DNA from: NVTR01 sp036480115
GTDB taxonomy: Bacteria; Pseudomonadota; Alphaproteobacteria; Rhodobacterales; Rhodobacteraceae
Direction of reading: 5' to 3'
NCBI GenBank assembly: GCA_965224795.1
Contig: CBDDAE010000001.1
Location: 1,178,001-1,242,000 of the forward strand
Length of the DNA stretch: 64,000 nucleotides
The notes beneath the pieces are model-generated. The model was not told the origin of the DNA, searched no databases, and was given only the letters and a program-made list of their open reading frames with translations. Every line of letters starts with the position of its first letter. Position 1 is the stretch's first letter. The translations under genes and the position numbers were made by a program. Below are positions 26,993 to 35,712 of the stretch, piece after piece.

Positions 26993-27873
26993 TCCCGATC
27001 TCGCTTGTTGTGGTTCGCCTTCGCATCCTTTGGCATGTTTTTTACAACAACATCACGGATCAGCCGATCCTCACCTGAAAGACAAACAAACCGCTGCCCG
27101 CGCAATCGTCCTATCAAAACCAAGCCGACCTGTTGGGCTATCTCAACCCCCCAAGCCGTAAAGCCAGACCGAGACACCAGTACTGGAATACCCATTTTCG
27201 CCGTTTTGATAACCATTTCAGACGTCAACCGCCCAGTCGTATAAAGAATTTTATCTACCGGATCTACAGCCTCACTAAGCATCCATCCTGCAATCTTATC
27301 CACCGCATTGTGACGCCCAACGTCTTCCATATAGACCAGCGGGCGATCCTGCTGGCATAAAACCGTTCCATGAATTGCCCCCACCTGCAGATAAAGACTG
27401 TCGGTCCTGTTGATCAGGTGCGCCAAGCGAAACAGCCACGATGTCCGAATTTCTGACTGTGGCAGTTCAAGACCGTTAAGACCTTCCATCATGTCGCCAA
27501 ATACGGTGCCCACGGCACAACCCGAGGTCCGGGTCTTCTTTTTTAGTTTCTGTTCAAAGTTGGTGGGGGTCAACGTGCGCACCGCCACCGCCTGAACTTC
27601 TTCATCATACTGAACCGAAACCACATCGGCCATATCCGTCAACATTCCCTGGTTGCTTAGAAAGCCCAGCGCCAGATATTTAGGGTAGTCGCCTATCGTC
27701 ATCGCAGTCACGATTTCCTGGCTGTTCAGAAAAATTGTCAGCGGACGTTCTTCGACAACCGGCACTTGCTGACTGACCCCAAACTGGTCTGTCCCCGAAA
27801 CAGTCCTGGTCAGTTTTGCCAGCCCCGCATTCGGGGCAATCAAATACTTTGGTTGGTCATCACTGATTGTCAT
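26989..27873 (-). CDS. fdhD: formate dehydrogenase accessory protein FdhD (variant cysteine motif)
   Basis: A 294-residue sulfurtransferase predicted to carry sulfur from cysteine desulfurase to the molybdenum cofactor of formate dehydrogenase. Family features are EERPLTIFLN near the N-terminus, HNAVDKIAGWML and GRLTSEMVIKTAKMG. The usual CxxC loop reads TSGCAVGT here, so only one cysteine remains at the catalytic loop. The start ATG at 27873 has a GAGGAG ribosome site. First gene of a molybdenum cofactor operon. Confidence 0.88.
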   Translation of the reverse strand: MTISDDQPKYLIAPNAGLAKLTRTVSGTDQFGVSQQVPVVEERPLTIFLNSQEIVTAMTIGDYPKYLALGFLSNQGMLTDMADVVSVQYDEEVQAVAVRTLTPTNFEQKLKKKTRTSGCAVGTVFGDMMEGLNGLELPQSEIRTSWLFRLAHLINRTDSLYLQVGAIHGTVLCQQDRPLVYMEDVGRHNAVDKIAGWMLSEAVDPVDKILYTTGRLTSEMVIKTAKMGIPVLVSRSGFTAWGVEIAQQVGLVLIGRLRGQRFVCLSGEDRLIRDVVVKNMPKDAKANHNKRDRE

Positions 27874-27932
27874 TTGATCTCCTCTTTCACCCACGATAAC
27901 CAGAACGGACCCGCAAATATTAGGGCTAAGAT

Positions 27933-28643
27933 ATGTCTTCCGCTACACCCAAATCTGCCTTTTGGTCCGGTTTCAGAAATGGACTGCCCTTCATCCTTGG
28001 CGCAACCCCATTTGGCCTGTTGTTTGGCATTTTAGCGACAGAAGCCGGCTTTGACATCCTTAAGGTCATGAGCATGACCATTGTCGTCATCGCCGGTGCT
28101 GCGCAATTTACTGCACTTACCCAAATGCAGGATAACGCCCCGGTCGTCATGGTACTGGCGGCGTCTTTGGCGGTGAATATGCGCATGGCGATGTATTCCG
28201 CGTCCCTTGGTCCGCATCTTGCTGGCGCACCTTACTGGCAAAGGGCAGTCGCGGCTTATATTCTGGTGGACAATACCTACGCTGTTGGCATCACTGAATT
28301 TGAAGCTCGGCCTGAACGCCCAGTAAAACAAAAAATGGCATTTTATATAGGTTGTGCCGTACCCTCCTGGTTCTTTTGGTACCTGTCGACATTCATCGGG
28401 GCCTGGTTTGGTAGTTCCATACCACCAGAATACGGGCTGGATTTTGCACCGGCGATTGTATTTTTGTCCCTGGTCGCACCCATGTTAAAAACCCTGGCAC
28501 ACGTGGCCGCTGCGCTAACCTCTATTGCACTGGCCCTTGCACTGTCATTTTTACCTTTTTCATCCGGGCTTTTGATTGCGGCTTTTGTTGCAATGTTTGT
28601 TGGCGCAGAAATTGAAAAACGTGTCACCGGGCAAATATTATGA
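27933..28643 (+). CDS. azlC: AzlC-type branched-chain amino acid exporter, large subunit
   Basis: A 236-residue inner membrane protein with about six hydrophobic segments and the AzlC family core (PFILGATPFGLLFG, GAAQFTAL). With AzlD it is thought to export branched-chain amino acids or analogues. It diverges from fdhD (59 bases between starts) and overlaps azlD by four bases. Confidence 0.88.
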   Translation: MSSATPKSAFWSGFRNGLPFILGATPFGLLFGILATEAGFDILKVMSMTIVVIAGAAQFTALTQMQDNAPVVMVLAASLAVNMRMAMYSASLGPHLAGAPYWQRAVAAYILVDNTYAVGITEFEARPERPVKQKMAFYIGCAVPSWFFWYLSTFIGAWFGSSIPPEYGLDFAPAIVFLSLVAPMLKTLAHVAAALTSIALALALSFLPFSSGLLIAAFVAMFVGAEIEKRVTGQIL

Positions 28644-28969
28644 ACTATTCCAATACTGAAATCTGGATTATCATCGCCGTCCTGGGGATCGGAACTTTCC
28701 TGATACGGTTTTCGTTTCTTGGGGCTTTTGGCACTATCGAACTACCACCCTGGGCCATGCGGTTATTACGCTATACCCCGGTTGCGGTTCTGCCCGGATT
28801 GGTTGCACCGCTGGTTCTTTGGCCACAAGCCACCGGCGGACAACCCGACATTGCGCGTATAACAGCAGCATTAGTTGCTTTGGCACTTGGGATGTATTTC
28901 AAAAACGTCCTGGCCGCGATGTTTGGCGCGGCAATAACACTGTATTTATTGATGTTCTTATTGTCCTGA
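28640..28969 (+). CDS. azlD: AzlD-type branched-chain amino acid exporter, small subunit
   Basis: A 109-residue membrane protein with about three or four helices and the AzlD pattern (FLIRFSFLGAFG, RYTPVAVLPGLVAPLVL). It is translationally coupled to azlC (ATGA overlap), its obligate partner. It stops two bases before the convergent lipoprotein gene. Confidence 0.88.
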   Translation: MNYSNTEIWIIIAVLGIGTFLIRFSFLGAFGTIELPPWAMRLLRYTPVAVLPGLVAPLVLWPQATGGQPDIARITAALVALALGMYFKNVLAAMFGAAITLYLLMFLLS

Positions 28970-28971
28970 AG

Positions 28972-29601
28972 CTACTGCGCAATCCGTACAATCGGCGCGG
29001 CAATCATCCCGGAATTATCGCTGGGGCTGTCATCATACACGACATTGGTCTGAACCCCCTGCAGCGCTGCAAACCGTTCTGACAGGTTTTTGGGAAACCA
29101 GGTACGCCCAACAGCTTCAAACCCCGGTACGTTTTCTAATATTGCCGTAATAGCATGGGAACACTGCGCTTTTGGCACCGCGCCGTAAGACATCATCTGC
29201 GCCATTGCTACCTGGGCAACGGCCGGAGAAACCTCAATTTCCTGAATGATCGTGTGATGTGTTTCGCGGGAATGGTAATCAATGTAGAAATCCACAATCG
29301 GCTCTGACATCCCGAAGTGAACATCATTTCTTTCTGGCAGTTGTGGGTGATGCCAGGTTCCCGCCGGATCAAACATAACCCGTTGGGATCCATTCACCAT
29401 CAGCGCAGAATGGGCGCCTGCACCGGTCTTATTGTTGATCACGGTAAACAGGGTCAATTTGGTTGGCCCCTCGTGGGAATAGGTTGAACGGGCTACAAAT
29501 TCGTCAGTGTCCCAGATCGGTTCCGCTGGTCCGGTACAAGCGGCCAACACGAAAACTGCTACCAGCAAGCTGGCAAATGTCCTTATTCGTGGACCCAACA
29601 T
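28972..29601 (-). CDS. lipoprotein with possible permuted NlpC/P60-like fold
   Basis: A 209-residue lipoprotein: signal peptide with lipobox LAAC (C22). A histidine lies in GAGAHSALMV (H64) and a cysteine in KAQCSHAIT (C147). The His-before-Cys order is like the circularly permuted NlpC/P60 (YiiX-type) cysteine peptidases and amidases, so this may be such an enzyme acting on a periplasmic substrate. That is my inference; the match is short. It lies six bases after the small oxidase subunit gene and probably shares its transcript. Confidence 0.55.
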   Translation of the reverse strand: MLGPRIRTFASLLVAVFVLAACTGPAEPIWDTDEFVARSTYSHEGPTKLTLFTVINNKTGAGAHSALMVNGSQRVMFDPAGTWHHPQLPERNDVHFGMSEPIVDFYIDYHSRETHHTIIQEIEVSPAVAQVAMAQMMSYGAVPKAQCSHAITAILENVPGFEAVGRTWFPKNLSERFAALQGVQTNVVYDDSPSDNSGMIAAPIVRIAQ

Positions 29602-29607
29602 TCGGAG

Positions 29608-29742
29608 TTAGCCGTTTACGATGGCTAGAAAGATCAAAAATCCAAGGATCGCAATGATCGCCCATTTTACAAAGTTGACGAACCCAAAAAATGTGTCCTC
29701 GTGGGCTTCGGTTTCCATTGATCCGTGTTCATGTTTAGACAT
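29608..29742 (-). CDS. aa3-type cytochrome c oxidase subunit IV
   Basis: A 44-residue protein starting MSKHEHGSMETEAHEDTFF, followed by one membrane helix (FVNFVKWAIIAILGFLIFLAIV). It is the small subunit IV typical of Paracoccus-type aa3 oxidase. It should be an accessory single-helix subunit of the terminal oxidase in the inner membrane. The ATG at 29742 follows AGGA. The main oxidase genes are not in the window. Confidence 0.85.
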   Translation of the reverse strand: MSKHEHGSMETEAHEDTFFGFVNFVKWAIIAILGFLIFLAIVNG

Positions 29743-29833
29743 TTCAAATCCTGTCTTTCAGATTAAGGTTGCATCGGCTTAGACGATTTCAACGGCTCTG
29801 TCACGGCCCGAAAGCCGCGCCTCAAGGCCGCAG

Positions 29834-30322
29834 TCAGTCCTTTTCAAGTTTCTGCGCCAAACGAAACCCAATTCGGGCTGGCTGTTCTTCTGGTTTCTGT
29901 TTTGGCAAGGCCCGCAAGGTCACCCCCAATTGGGTGACATGCTGGATCAGTTGCGTTTTTGCGCCAAATTCATCCACACCATAAAAAGTAACAATATCTG
30001 GGTCGAAATACCCAATGCCTTCTATTCGCATGACCCCGGAAGCCCCGGACGCAAAACCAACGGCAATTTCATGTTCGTCGTCCAGCTGTTCTTCAAAATT
30101 CTGAATATACAATACCAGACGTTCATAGGCCCATTCAGCCGGGCTTTTGTTTTCTAACGCTTTTTTGGACATAGCCTTGGGAAGCGGTTTTTGTTCAACC
30201 GTCGCTGGTGCTTTTGGATCGGCATGCACTGCACCGCAAGGCACCTTTGCCGGCTTCTTGATGTTCTTAGGCTTTTTAGTAGCCGGTTTTCCCTTTGGTG
30301 TTGTTTTCTTCTTAACAGCCAT
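29834..30322 (-). CDS. unknown protein with lysine-rich tail (possibly DUF6173-like)
   Basis: A 162-residue protein. The first about 40 residues are rich in K, P, A and T (KKKTTPKGKPATKKPKNIKK), like a disordered nucleic-acid-binding tail. The rest is a compact domain including AEWAYERLVLYIQNFEEQLDD and IGYFDPDIVTFYGVDEFG. I associate it with the uncharacterised DUF6173 family, with limited certainty. The ATG at 30320-30322 shares one base with the stop of the upstream metallo-hydrolase (TGATG). Function unknown. Confidence 0.6.
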   Translation of the reverse strand: MAVKKKTTPKGKPATKKPKNIKKPAKVPCGAVHADPKAPATVEQKPLPKAMSKKALENKSPAEWAYERLVLYIQNFEEQLDDEHEIAVGFASGASGVMRIEGIGYFDPDIVTFYGVDEFGAKTQLIQHVTQLGVTLRALPKQKPEEQPARIGFRLAQKLEKD

Positions 30323-31356
30323 CAATTCTCTTTCGTTTGCCACATCCATGCACCGTCTTCGCGCCGAACCCGGCTAATCTGGTCCAGCTGGTACAAATGG
30401 TTCACATGCGCCATTGCTTCCACTAGGGCCAGCCCATATTCGCCATCGCCGATTGCGCGTTTAAACAGAGACCCAAAACATTCCACCGCCGTTTTTGGTG
30501 TTTTTAGTTGGGTCTTCAACCTTTTTAACGCGCCGTGATGATTTTCAATCAACTGGCCCATTCGAAACGGCAGGCCGGTAAACGGTAGCTTATGTCCCGG
30601 CAATACTAACTGATCTTCCCTTGCAAATTTCCTAAGCCGCTCACAGGCCTCAAGCCATTCGGCCAACGGGTCTGCATCCGGCTCAGTCGCGTATACGCCA
30701 ATATTGGGCGAAATGGTTGACAACAACTGGTCGCCACCAATCACAAGCCCGTCATCTTTGGACCACAGCGTCGCATGTTCCGGCGCATGGCCATTGCCCA
30801 TCCGCACCGACCACCGACGCCCCCCAACGGTAATTTCCTGCCCCTCCTGCAATCGTAAAAACCCCAGCGGCAGTTTGCTGACCACATCGGCAAAATTAAA
30901 TGGTCGTTCCTGAATGCGTTTTTCCAAAATTTCCGAGGCCATGCCCGCCGACCGCCAATAATCCAACGTTTCGGGTGCTACCGCCGATTGCTCATCCAGT
31001 ATCAGCATACGCGCCATCAACCAGGCGGTGCGCGTGGTGATCAGTTCAACCCCATGTTCCGCCTGAAACCATCCGGCAAGACCAATGTGGTCCGGATGGT
31101 GATGGGTCACAAGCAACCGGCGTACCGGTTTGCCTTTCAGCGGGCCAGCCAATGCTTCCTGCCAGATTTTTCGGGTCTTTTTGGTATCCAGCCCGGTATC
31201 AATCAGGGTCCAACTGTCGCCGTCATCCAATGCATAAACATTTACGTGGTCCAAAACCATCGGCATTGGCATTCGCAACCAAAGAACGCCCTCGGCCACT
31301 TCAATTGCTTGCCCCGGTTCCGGCGGTGTATCCCAAGGCTGGTTAACATGTTTCAT
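30322..31356 (-). CDS. MBL-fold metallo-hydrolase
   Basis: A 344-residue metallo-beta-lactamase superfamily enzyme. The zinc-binding HHHPDH motif follows LLVTH, and an N-terminal WTLIDTGLD strand and a C-terminal LPGHKLPF histidine are present. The fold is clear, but the substrate is not known; thioesterase or glyoxalase-type relatives are common. It overlaps the acyl-CoA dehydrogenase stop by four bases, so it may work on an acyl derivative from that pathway. Confidence 0.8.
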   Translation of the reverse strand: MKHVNQPWDTPPEPGQAIEVAEGVLWLRMPMPMVLDHVNVYALDDGDSWTLIDTGLDTKKTRKIWQEALAGPLKGKPVRRLLVTHHHPDHIGLAGWFQAEHGVELITTRTAWLMARMLILDEQSAVAPETLDYWRSAGMASEILEKRIQERPFNFADVVSKLPLGFLRLQEGQEITVGGRRWSVRMGNGHAPEHATLWSKDDGLVIGGDQLLSTISPNIGVYATEPDADPLAEWLEACERLRKFAREDQLVLPGHKLPFTGLPFRMGQLIENHHGALKRLKTQLKTPKTAVECFGSLFKRAIGDGEYGLALVEAMAHVNHLYQLDQISRVRREDGAWMWQTKEN

Positions 31357-33074
31357 CCGGCAGCCAGATCATCCACGGTGATTGCATACAACCCTTTGGC
31401 CCCTTGCTGGCAGTGTAAAAGCAAAGCGCTGTGTTCGGGCAGCAGCCTTGTGATGTAGAATTCAGCCAATCGTGAACGCCCACCTTGGCCATTTTCAGCC
31501 ACGGCCGATTTCAAGTGATAATGGCCGCCCAATACCCGCGCAAAAGCCCGCAGGTAAGGCACAGAACCAGCAAAGCGTTCATTAACATCACTGCACGCCA
31601 ACAACCATTCCGTGGCTTCACGTAGGTTTTCTGCTGCCCCCCAGACTTCTGTTGCCAGGTCAGGCACTACACTTCTTGCCAATTCTGCCCCGGATTCTAT
31701 TTCATCCAGCAAACGAAACGCCGCTTCACCACCATCCATTAACTTTCGCCCCACCAAATCCATGGCTTGGATACCGTTGGTCCCCTCATAAATCGCGGTG
31801 ACACGCACATCACGCGAATATTGCGCCGCGCCAGTTTCCTCAATGAACCCCATGCCGCCATGCACCTGTACCCCCATATTGGCAACCTCACAGCCGATAT
31901 CAGTGCCAAATGCTTTCACAATCGGCGTCATAAACGCCGCCCGCGCGGCCCATTCCTTGGACCCAGTTGCACGCCCCATATCTGTGGCCACGGCACAAGA
32001 CAGCGCTATCGCCCTTGCTGCGTAAATTTCGGATTTCATAGTGGCCAGCATTCTGCGCACATCGGCATGCTCAATAATCGTACCAGCGCCGTTCTCAACC
32101 GGGGTGCGGCCCTGTTTGCGATCCATAGCGAAGGCTAACGCCAGCTGATAGGCCCCTTCGGCCTGACCTATTCCCTGTACCCCAACCCCCAGGCGCGCAT
32201 TGTTCATCATGGTAAACATCGCTTTCATACCTGCATGGGGTTCCCCCACCAGCCAACCGGTTGCACCGTCAAAATCCATGATTGCAGTGGGGGAACCATG
32301 CAAACCCAGCTTATGCTCTAAGCTGACAACTTTCAGGCTGTTGGCCACGCCCGGATTGCCGTCGGCGTCAGGGATCAGCTTGGGCACCATGAACAGGCTG
32401 ATGCCCTTAGTGCCACTTGGCCCCTCCGCCAGACGCGCCAAAACCAAATGACAGACATTGCCCGAAAAATCATTGTCACCCCAGCTGATGAATATCTTTT
32501 GTCCACTGATCGCGTAGCTGCCATCGGCGTTTGGTTCAGCCTTACTGCGCAGTGCCCCCACGTCCGATCCCGCCTGTGGTTCGGTCAGGTTCATCGTGCC
32601 GCACCATTCACCCGATATCAGCTTGGGCAGGTATACTGCTTTAATCTCTTCACTGGCATGGTGTTCAAGCGCTTCTATCTGCCCCTGCGACATCAGCGGG
32701 TTCAGTTGCAATGACAAACAGGCGGATGACATCATATCGTTCACCGCCGTCGCCAAAGCCTGTGGCAACCCCATGCCACCGGACGCAGCGCTGGCCGTCA
32801 TCCCAACCCAGCCCCCATCAGCAATGGCCTTAAAGCCGGCACCAAATCCCGGCGAGCAACGCACCTGCCCATTTTCGAGAACCGCACCTTCGGTGTCACC
32901 AACCCGCTGCAAGGGTGCCAGCACCTCTTCGCATAATCGCCCTGCCTCTGATAAAATTGCCGTCGTTAAATCCGGGCTTGCATCAGCAAATAATTCTGTC
33001 GCTGCCACCTGTTTAAGTCCGACTACATGGTCAAACAGAAATTGAAAATCCGAAAGCGGCGCACGATAGGTCAA
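31353..33074 (-). CDS. acyl-CoA dehydrogenase
   Basis: A 573-residue FAD enzyme of fatty-acid or amino-acid breakdown, longer than the usual 380-400 residues and of the type with an extra N- and C-terminal region. It has the FAD/substrate segment MNLTEPQAGSDVG, the signature EETGAAQYSRDVRV and the catalytic glutamate in YEGTNGIQ. The start is taken as TTG at 33072-33074, which follows GGGAGA; an ATG further upstream is in frame but has no ribosome site. Electrons would go to ETF and the ETF-quinone oxidoreductase at 21-22.8 kb. Confidence 0.87.
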   Translation of the reverse strand: MTYRAPLSDFQFLFDHVVGLKQVAATELFADASPDLTTAILSEAGRLCEEVLAPLQRVGDTEGAVLENGQVRCSPGFGAGFKAIADGGWVGMTASAASGGMGLPQALATAVNDMMSSACLSLQLNPLMSQGQIEALEHHASEEIKAVYLPKLISGEWCGTMNLTEPQAGSDVGALRSKAEPNADGSYAISGQKIFISWGDNDFSGNVCHLVLARLAEGPSGTKGISLFMVPKLIPDADGNPGVANSLKVVSLEHKLGLHGSPTAIMDFDGATGWLVGEPHAGMKAMFTMMNNARLGVGVQGIGQAEGAYQLALAFAMDRKQGRTPVENGAGTIIEHADVRRMLATMKSEIYAARAIALSCAVATDMGRATGSKEWAARAAFMTPIVKAFGTDIGCEVANMGVQVHGGMGFIEETGAAQYSRDVRVTAIYEGTNGIQAMDLVGRKLMDGGEAAFRLLDEIESGAELARSVVPDLATEVWGAAENLREATEWLLACSDVNERFAGSVPYLRAFARVLGGHYHLKSAVAENGQGGRSRLAEFYITRLLPEHSALLLHCQQGAKGLYAITVDDLAAG

Positions 33075-33194
33075 AGCATTCTCCCTAGAACATGGCTTGG
33101 CATCAGCCCGGCCGACCGTTAAGCACACCGCCTAACACATTCGACGGTACCCGAAGATTTCAGTGCTACAATAAAAACGCAGCGTCAATTGACC

Positions 33195-34148
33195 ATGAGC
33201 AAGCAAAAAACCGAAATACTAGCCGACAATCAAACCGGTATAGCCCGCGCAGTGGCCTTGCTGCGCCGGGGTCGACTTGTGGCATTTCCCACTGAAACGG
33301 TCTACGGATTAGGGGCAGATGCGGGCAATGACAGCGCGGTTTCCGCTATATTCGCCGCCAAAAACCGACCCCAGTTCAACCCCCTGATCGTCCATGTCCA
33401 AAGCGCTTCTCGGGCAAGGGACATCGCCCGATTTAACACCCAGGCACAGCAATTGGCGGATGCATTCTGGCCCGGCCCACTTACACTTGTTGTCCCTCTG
33501 AAACCCGGTGCAGGCATTTCTCCTTTGGCCAGCGCCGGTCTGGATACGGTGGCGATACGGGTGCCCAAACACCCCCTTGCACAATCCTTACTGTCCGGCT
33601 TTTCCCACCCCATTGTCGCCCCTTCGGCAAACCCGTCAGGCGGTGTCAGCCCCACCACTACAGATCACGTCATAGCTGGCCTAGGCACAAAAATTGCCGC
33701 CGTTATGGATGGTGGTGCCTGTGCGGTTGGTCTGGAAAGCACCATTATCGGCTTTGAAAACGGTCCGACCCTGTTGCGCCCGGGTGGTCTGCCCCTTGAA
33801 GTGATTGGACAATGCCTTGGCCAACCTCTGCGATTGCCCCCGCTCGCCAACGAACGGCCCAACGCCCCGGGTCAGCTAGCCTCGCACTACGCACCAAACG
33901 CTTTGATCCGGCTTAACGCCAACTCGGTGCAGCCCGGCGAAACCCTGCTTGGTTTTGGACCGATGGCGTGCGATTTGAACTTGTCTGCCACCGGTGATTT
34001 GTCCGAAGCCGCCGCCAATTTGTTTAGTCACCTGCGCATGCTTGATGCCAAAAACGTCCCACGGATTGCCGTGTCACCCATTCCGGATCACGGGTTGGGG
34101 CATGCTATTAATGATCGCCTAATGCGCGCCGCAGCACCCCGTCCTTAG
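33195..34148 (+). CDS. L-threonylcarbamoyladenylate synthase (Sua5/TsaC type)
   Basis: A 317-residue enzyme that makes threonylcarbamoyl-AMP for the t6A modification of tRNA. The N-terminal YrdC domain has VAFPTETVYGLGADA, and the C-terminal extension of about 110 residues is the Sua5 domain; so it is Sua5-type rather than short TsaC. The ATG at 33195 is preferred over a TTG at 33189. Its stop overlaps the convergent yqgE stop by four bases. Confidence 0.9.
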   Translation: MSKQKTEILADNQTGIARAVALLRRGRLVAFPTETVYGLGADAGNDSAVSAIFAAKNRPQFNPLIVHVQSASRARDIARFNTQAQQLADAFWPGPLTLVVPLKPGAGISPLASAGLDTVAIRVPKHPLAQSLLSGFSHPIVAPSANPSGGVSPTTTDHVIAGLGTKIAAVMDGGACAVGLESTIIGFENGPTLLRPGGLPLEVIGQCLGQPLRLPPLANERPNAPGQLASHYAPNALIRLNANSVQPGETLLGFGPMACDLNLSATGDLSEAAANLFSHLRMLDAKNVPRIAVSPIPDHGLGHAINDRLMRAAAPRP

Positions 34149-34720
34149 GCGCGACCAGCCGTAGCCGATAACACCAAAGGGTCAATCCCCAGCGTATTTA
34201 ACGCTGCCGTCCACTTGCCGGAACACTCTGATCCAAATACAATTTCTGGTGTTGCATCGGTAACCAGCCAACCATTTTGTTTAATCTCATTTTCCAACTG
34301 ACCGGGTTCCCAGCCAGCATATCCCAACATCAGGATCGCTGCATCAGGCCCTGTGCCGCTGGCAATTGCCTCCAATATGTCTTGTGTTGCAGTCATGCCA
34401 AATGTCTCGTCCACCTCCATGGTGGTTTCTTCGTCGCGGTAGTCGGCGGAATGTAGCACAAACCCACGGCTTAACTCGACCGGTCCGCCAAAATGAACCC
34501 GAATAGCGCGGCTGCCATTGCCCTTTGGAATGTCCATTTGTTCCAACAAATCAGCCAAATGCAATTCATCTGTTGGTTTGTTGACGATCAAGCCCATAGA
34601 CCCTTCGTCGGAATGGGAACACATAAAAACAACGCTATTGGCAAATCGCGCGTCACTCATACCCGGCATGGCAATTAACAATTTGCCGTTTAGATCAATG
34701 GTTTCAATATCTTTGGTCAT
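34145..34720 (-). CDS. YqgE/AlgH family protein
   Basis: A 191-residue protein of the UPF0301 family (GKLLIAMPGMSDARFANSVV, then SDEGSMGLIVNKP). It is conserved, cytosolic and of unknown biochemical function. The ATG at 34720 is chosen because the family begins close to this LLIAMPGM motif; a further in-frame ATG lies upstream at 34753. Confidence 0.88.
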   Translation of the reverse strand: MTKDIETIDLNGKLLIAMPGMSDARFANSVVFMCSHSDEGSMGLIVNKPTDELHLADLLEQMDIPKGNGSRAIRVHFGGPVELSRGFVLHSADYRDEETTMEVDETFGMTATQDILEAIASGTGPDAAILMLGYAGWEPGQLENEIKQNGWLVTDATPEIVFGSECSGKWTAALNTLGIDPLVLSATAGRA

Positions 34721-34832
34721 AGTTACAACATGATCGTGGTTTCCCTGCAGCACAAGATAGCAAAAGTCACAGTTAACAGATTGTCGCTTATTTGTGATTT
34801 CCTATTGATCCACACATAGTTAAATTCCCGCT

Positions 34833-35657
34833 ATGTTTACTCGTACACTGACCAACATTATCACAGCTGCATTCCTGGCCCTGTCGCCGGGGGTAGGTAC
34901 TTCCCAAAACCTGATCTCGCTTGAAGATATCGCCAAGGTAACGGTGATACCGGGCTGGCGTACAGATACCGGCACCCATATTGCAGCCATCCGCATTGAA
35001 ATGGCTGAAGGTTGGAAAACTTATTGGCGCTCAGCAGGTGAATCCGGCATCACCCCTCGGTTTGACTGGTCAGGCAGCGACAATCTCCAAAATGTGCAAA
35101 TCCATTGGCCAATTCCCAAGGTTTTTGACCCCGAGACATCCCGTTCCTACGGTTACAAAGGCACGGTCGTAATCCCAGTTGAATTGACACCGCAAAACAG
35201 CAATGCCCAAACCATTTCTATGCGCGCCCGCATGGATATCGGCGTTTGTGAAGAAGTCTGCGTGCCGATGACGGTAAACCTGCAAGCAGAATTGCCTGCC
35301 AGTGGCAGCAGCGAACCCAGCATTCAGGCCAGCCTTGCCCATCAGCCAACAACTGCAAAAACCGCGGGCCTGCATTCGGCCACTTGCACAGTCGAACCGA
35401 TTTCAGATGGCCTTAGGGTCAGCGCCAATTTCGACCTACCCGATCAGGGTGGCGTCGAAATAGTGGTGTTTGAATTGCCCGATAAATCCGTCTGGATAGA
35501 TGAAGCACAATCAACCCGTTCTGGCCGCCACCTGACCGCCATCACAGATTTCGTCCCCCCCAGTGGTGCCCCCTTTTTGTTTAACCGGTCTGATTTACGC
35601 ATGACGGTTTTTGGCAGCAATGGCACCGTCGATATTCAGGGCTGCACCGCCGGATAA
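34833..35657 (+). CDS. exported DsbD N-domain-like protein
   Basis: A 274-residue exported protein with a signal peptide (about 1-25). It resembles the N-terminal domain of the thiol reductase DsbD/ScsB (IAAIRIEMAEGWKTYWR, GYKGTVVIPVEL), with a CEEVC pair (C139, C143). The membrane and thioredoxin-like parts of DsbD are absent. It may pass reducing power to periplasmic substrates or bind a metal; this is inferred from homology only. Confidence 0.75.
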   Translation: MFTRTLTNIITAAFLALSPGVGTSQNLISLEDIAKVTVIPGWRTDTGTHIAAIRIEMAEGWKTYWRSAGESGITPRFDWSGSDNLQNVQIHWPIPKVFDPETSRSYGYKGTVVIPVELTPQNSNAQTISMRARMDIGVCEEVCVPMTVNLQAELPASGSSEPSIQASLAHQPTTAKTAGLHSATCTVEPISDGLRVSANFDLPDQGGVEIVVFELPDKSVWIDEAQSTRSGRHLTAITDFVPPSGAPFLFNRSDLRMTVFGSNGTVDIQGCTAG

Positions 35658-35712
35658 CCCACCTTGCGGCCAATCACTTGCACTGGCATTATTGTCGGCA
35701 GGAGGACCCGCC

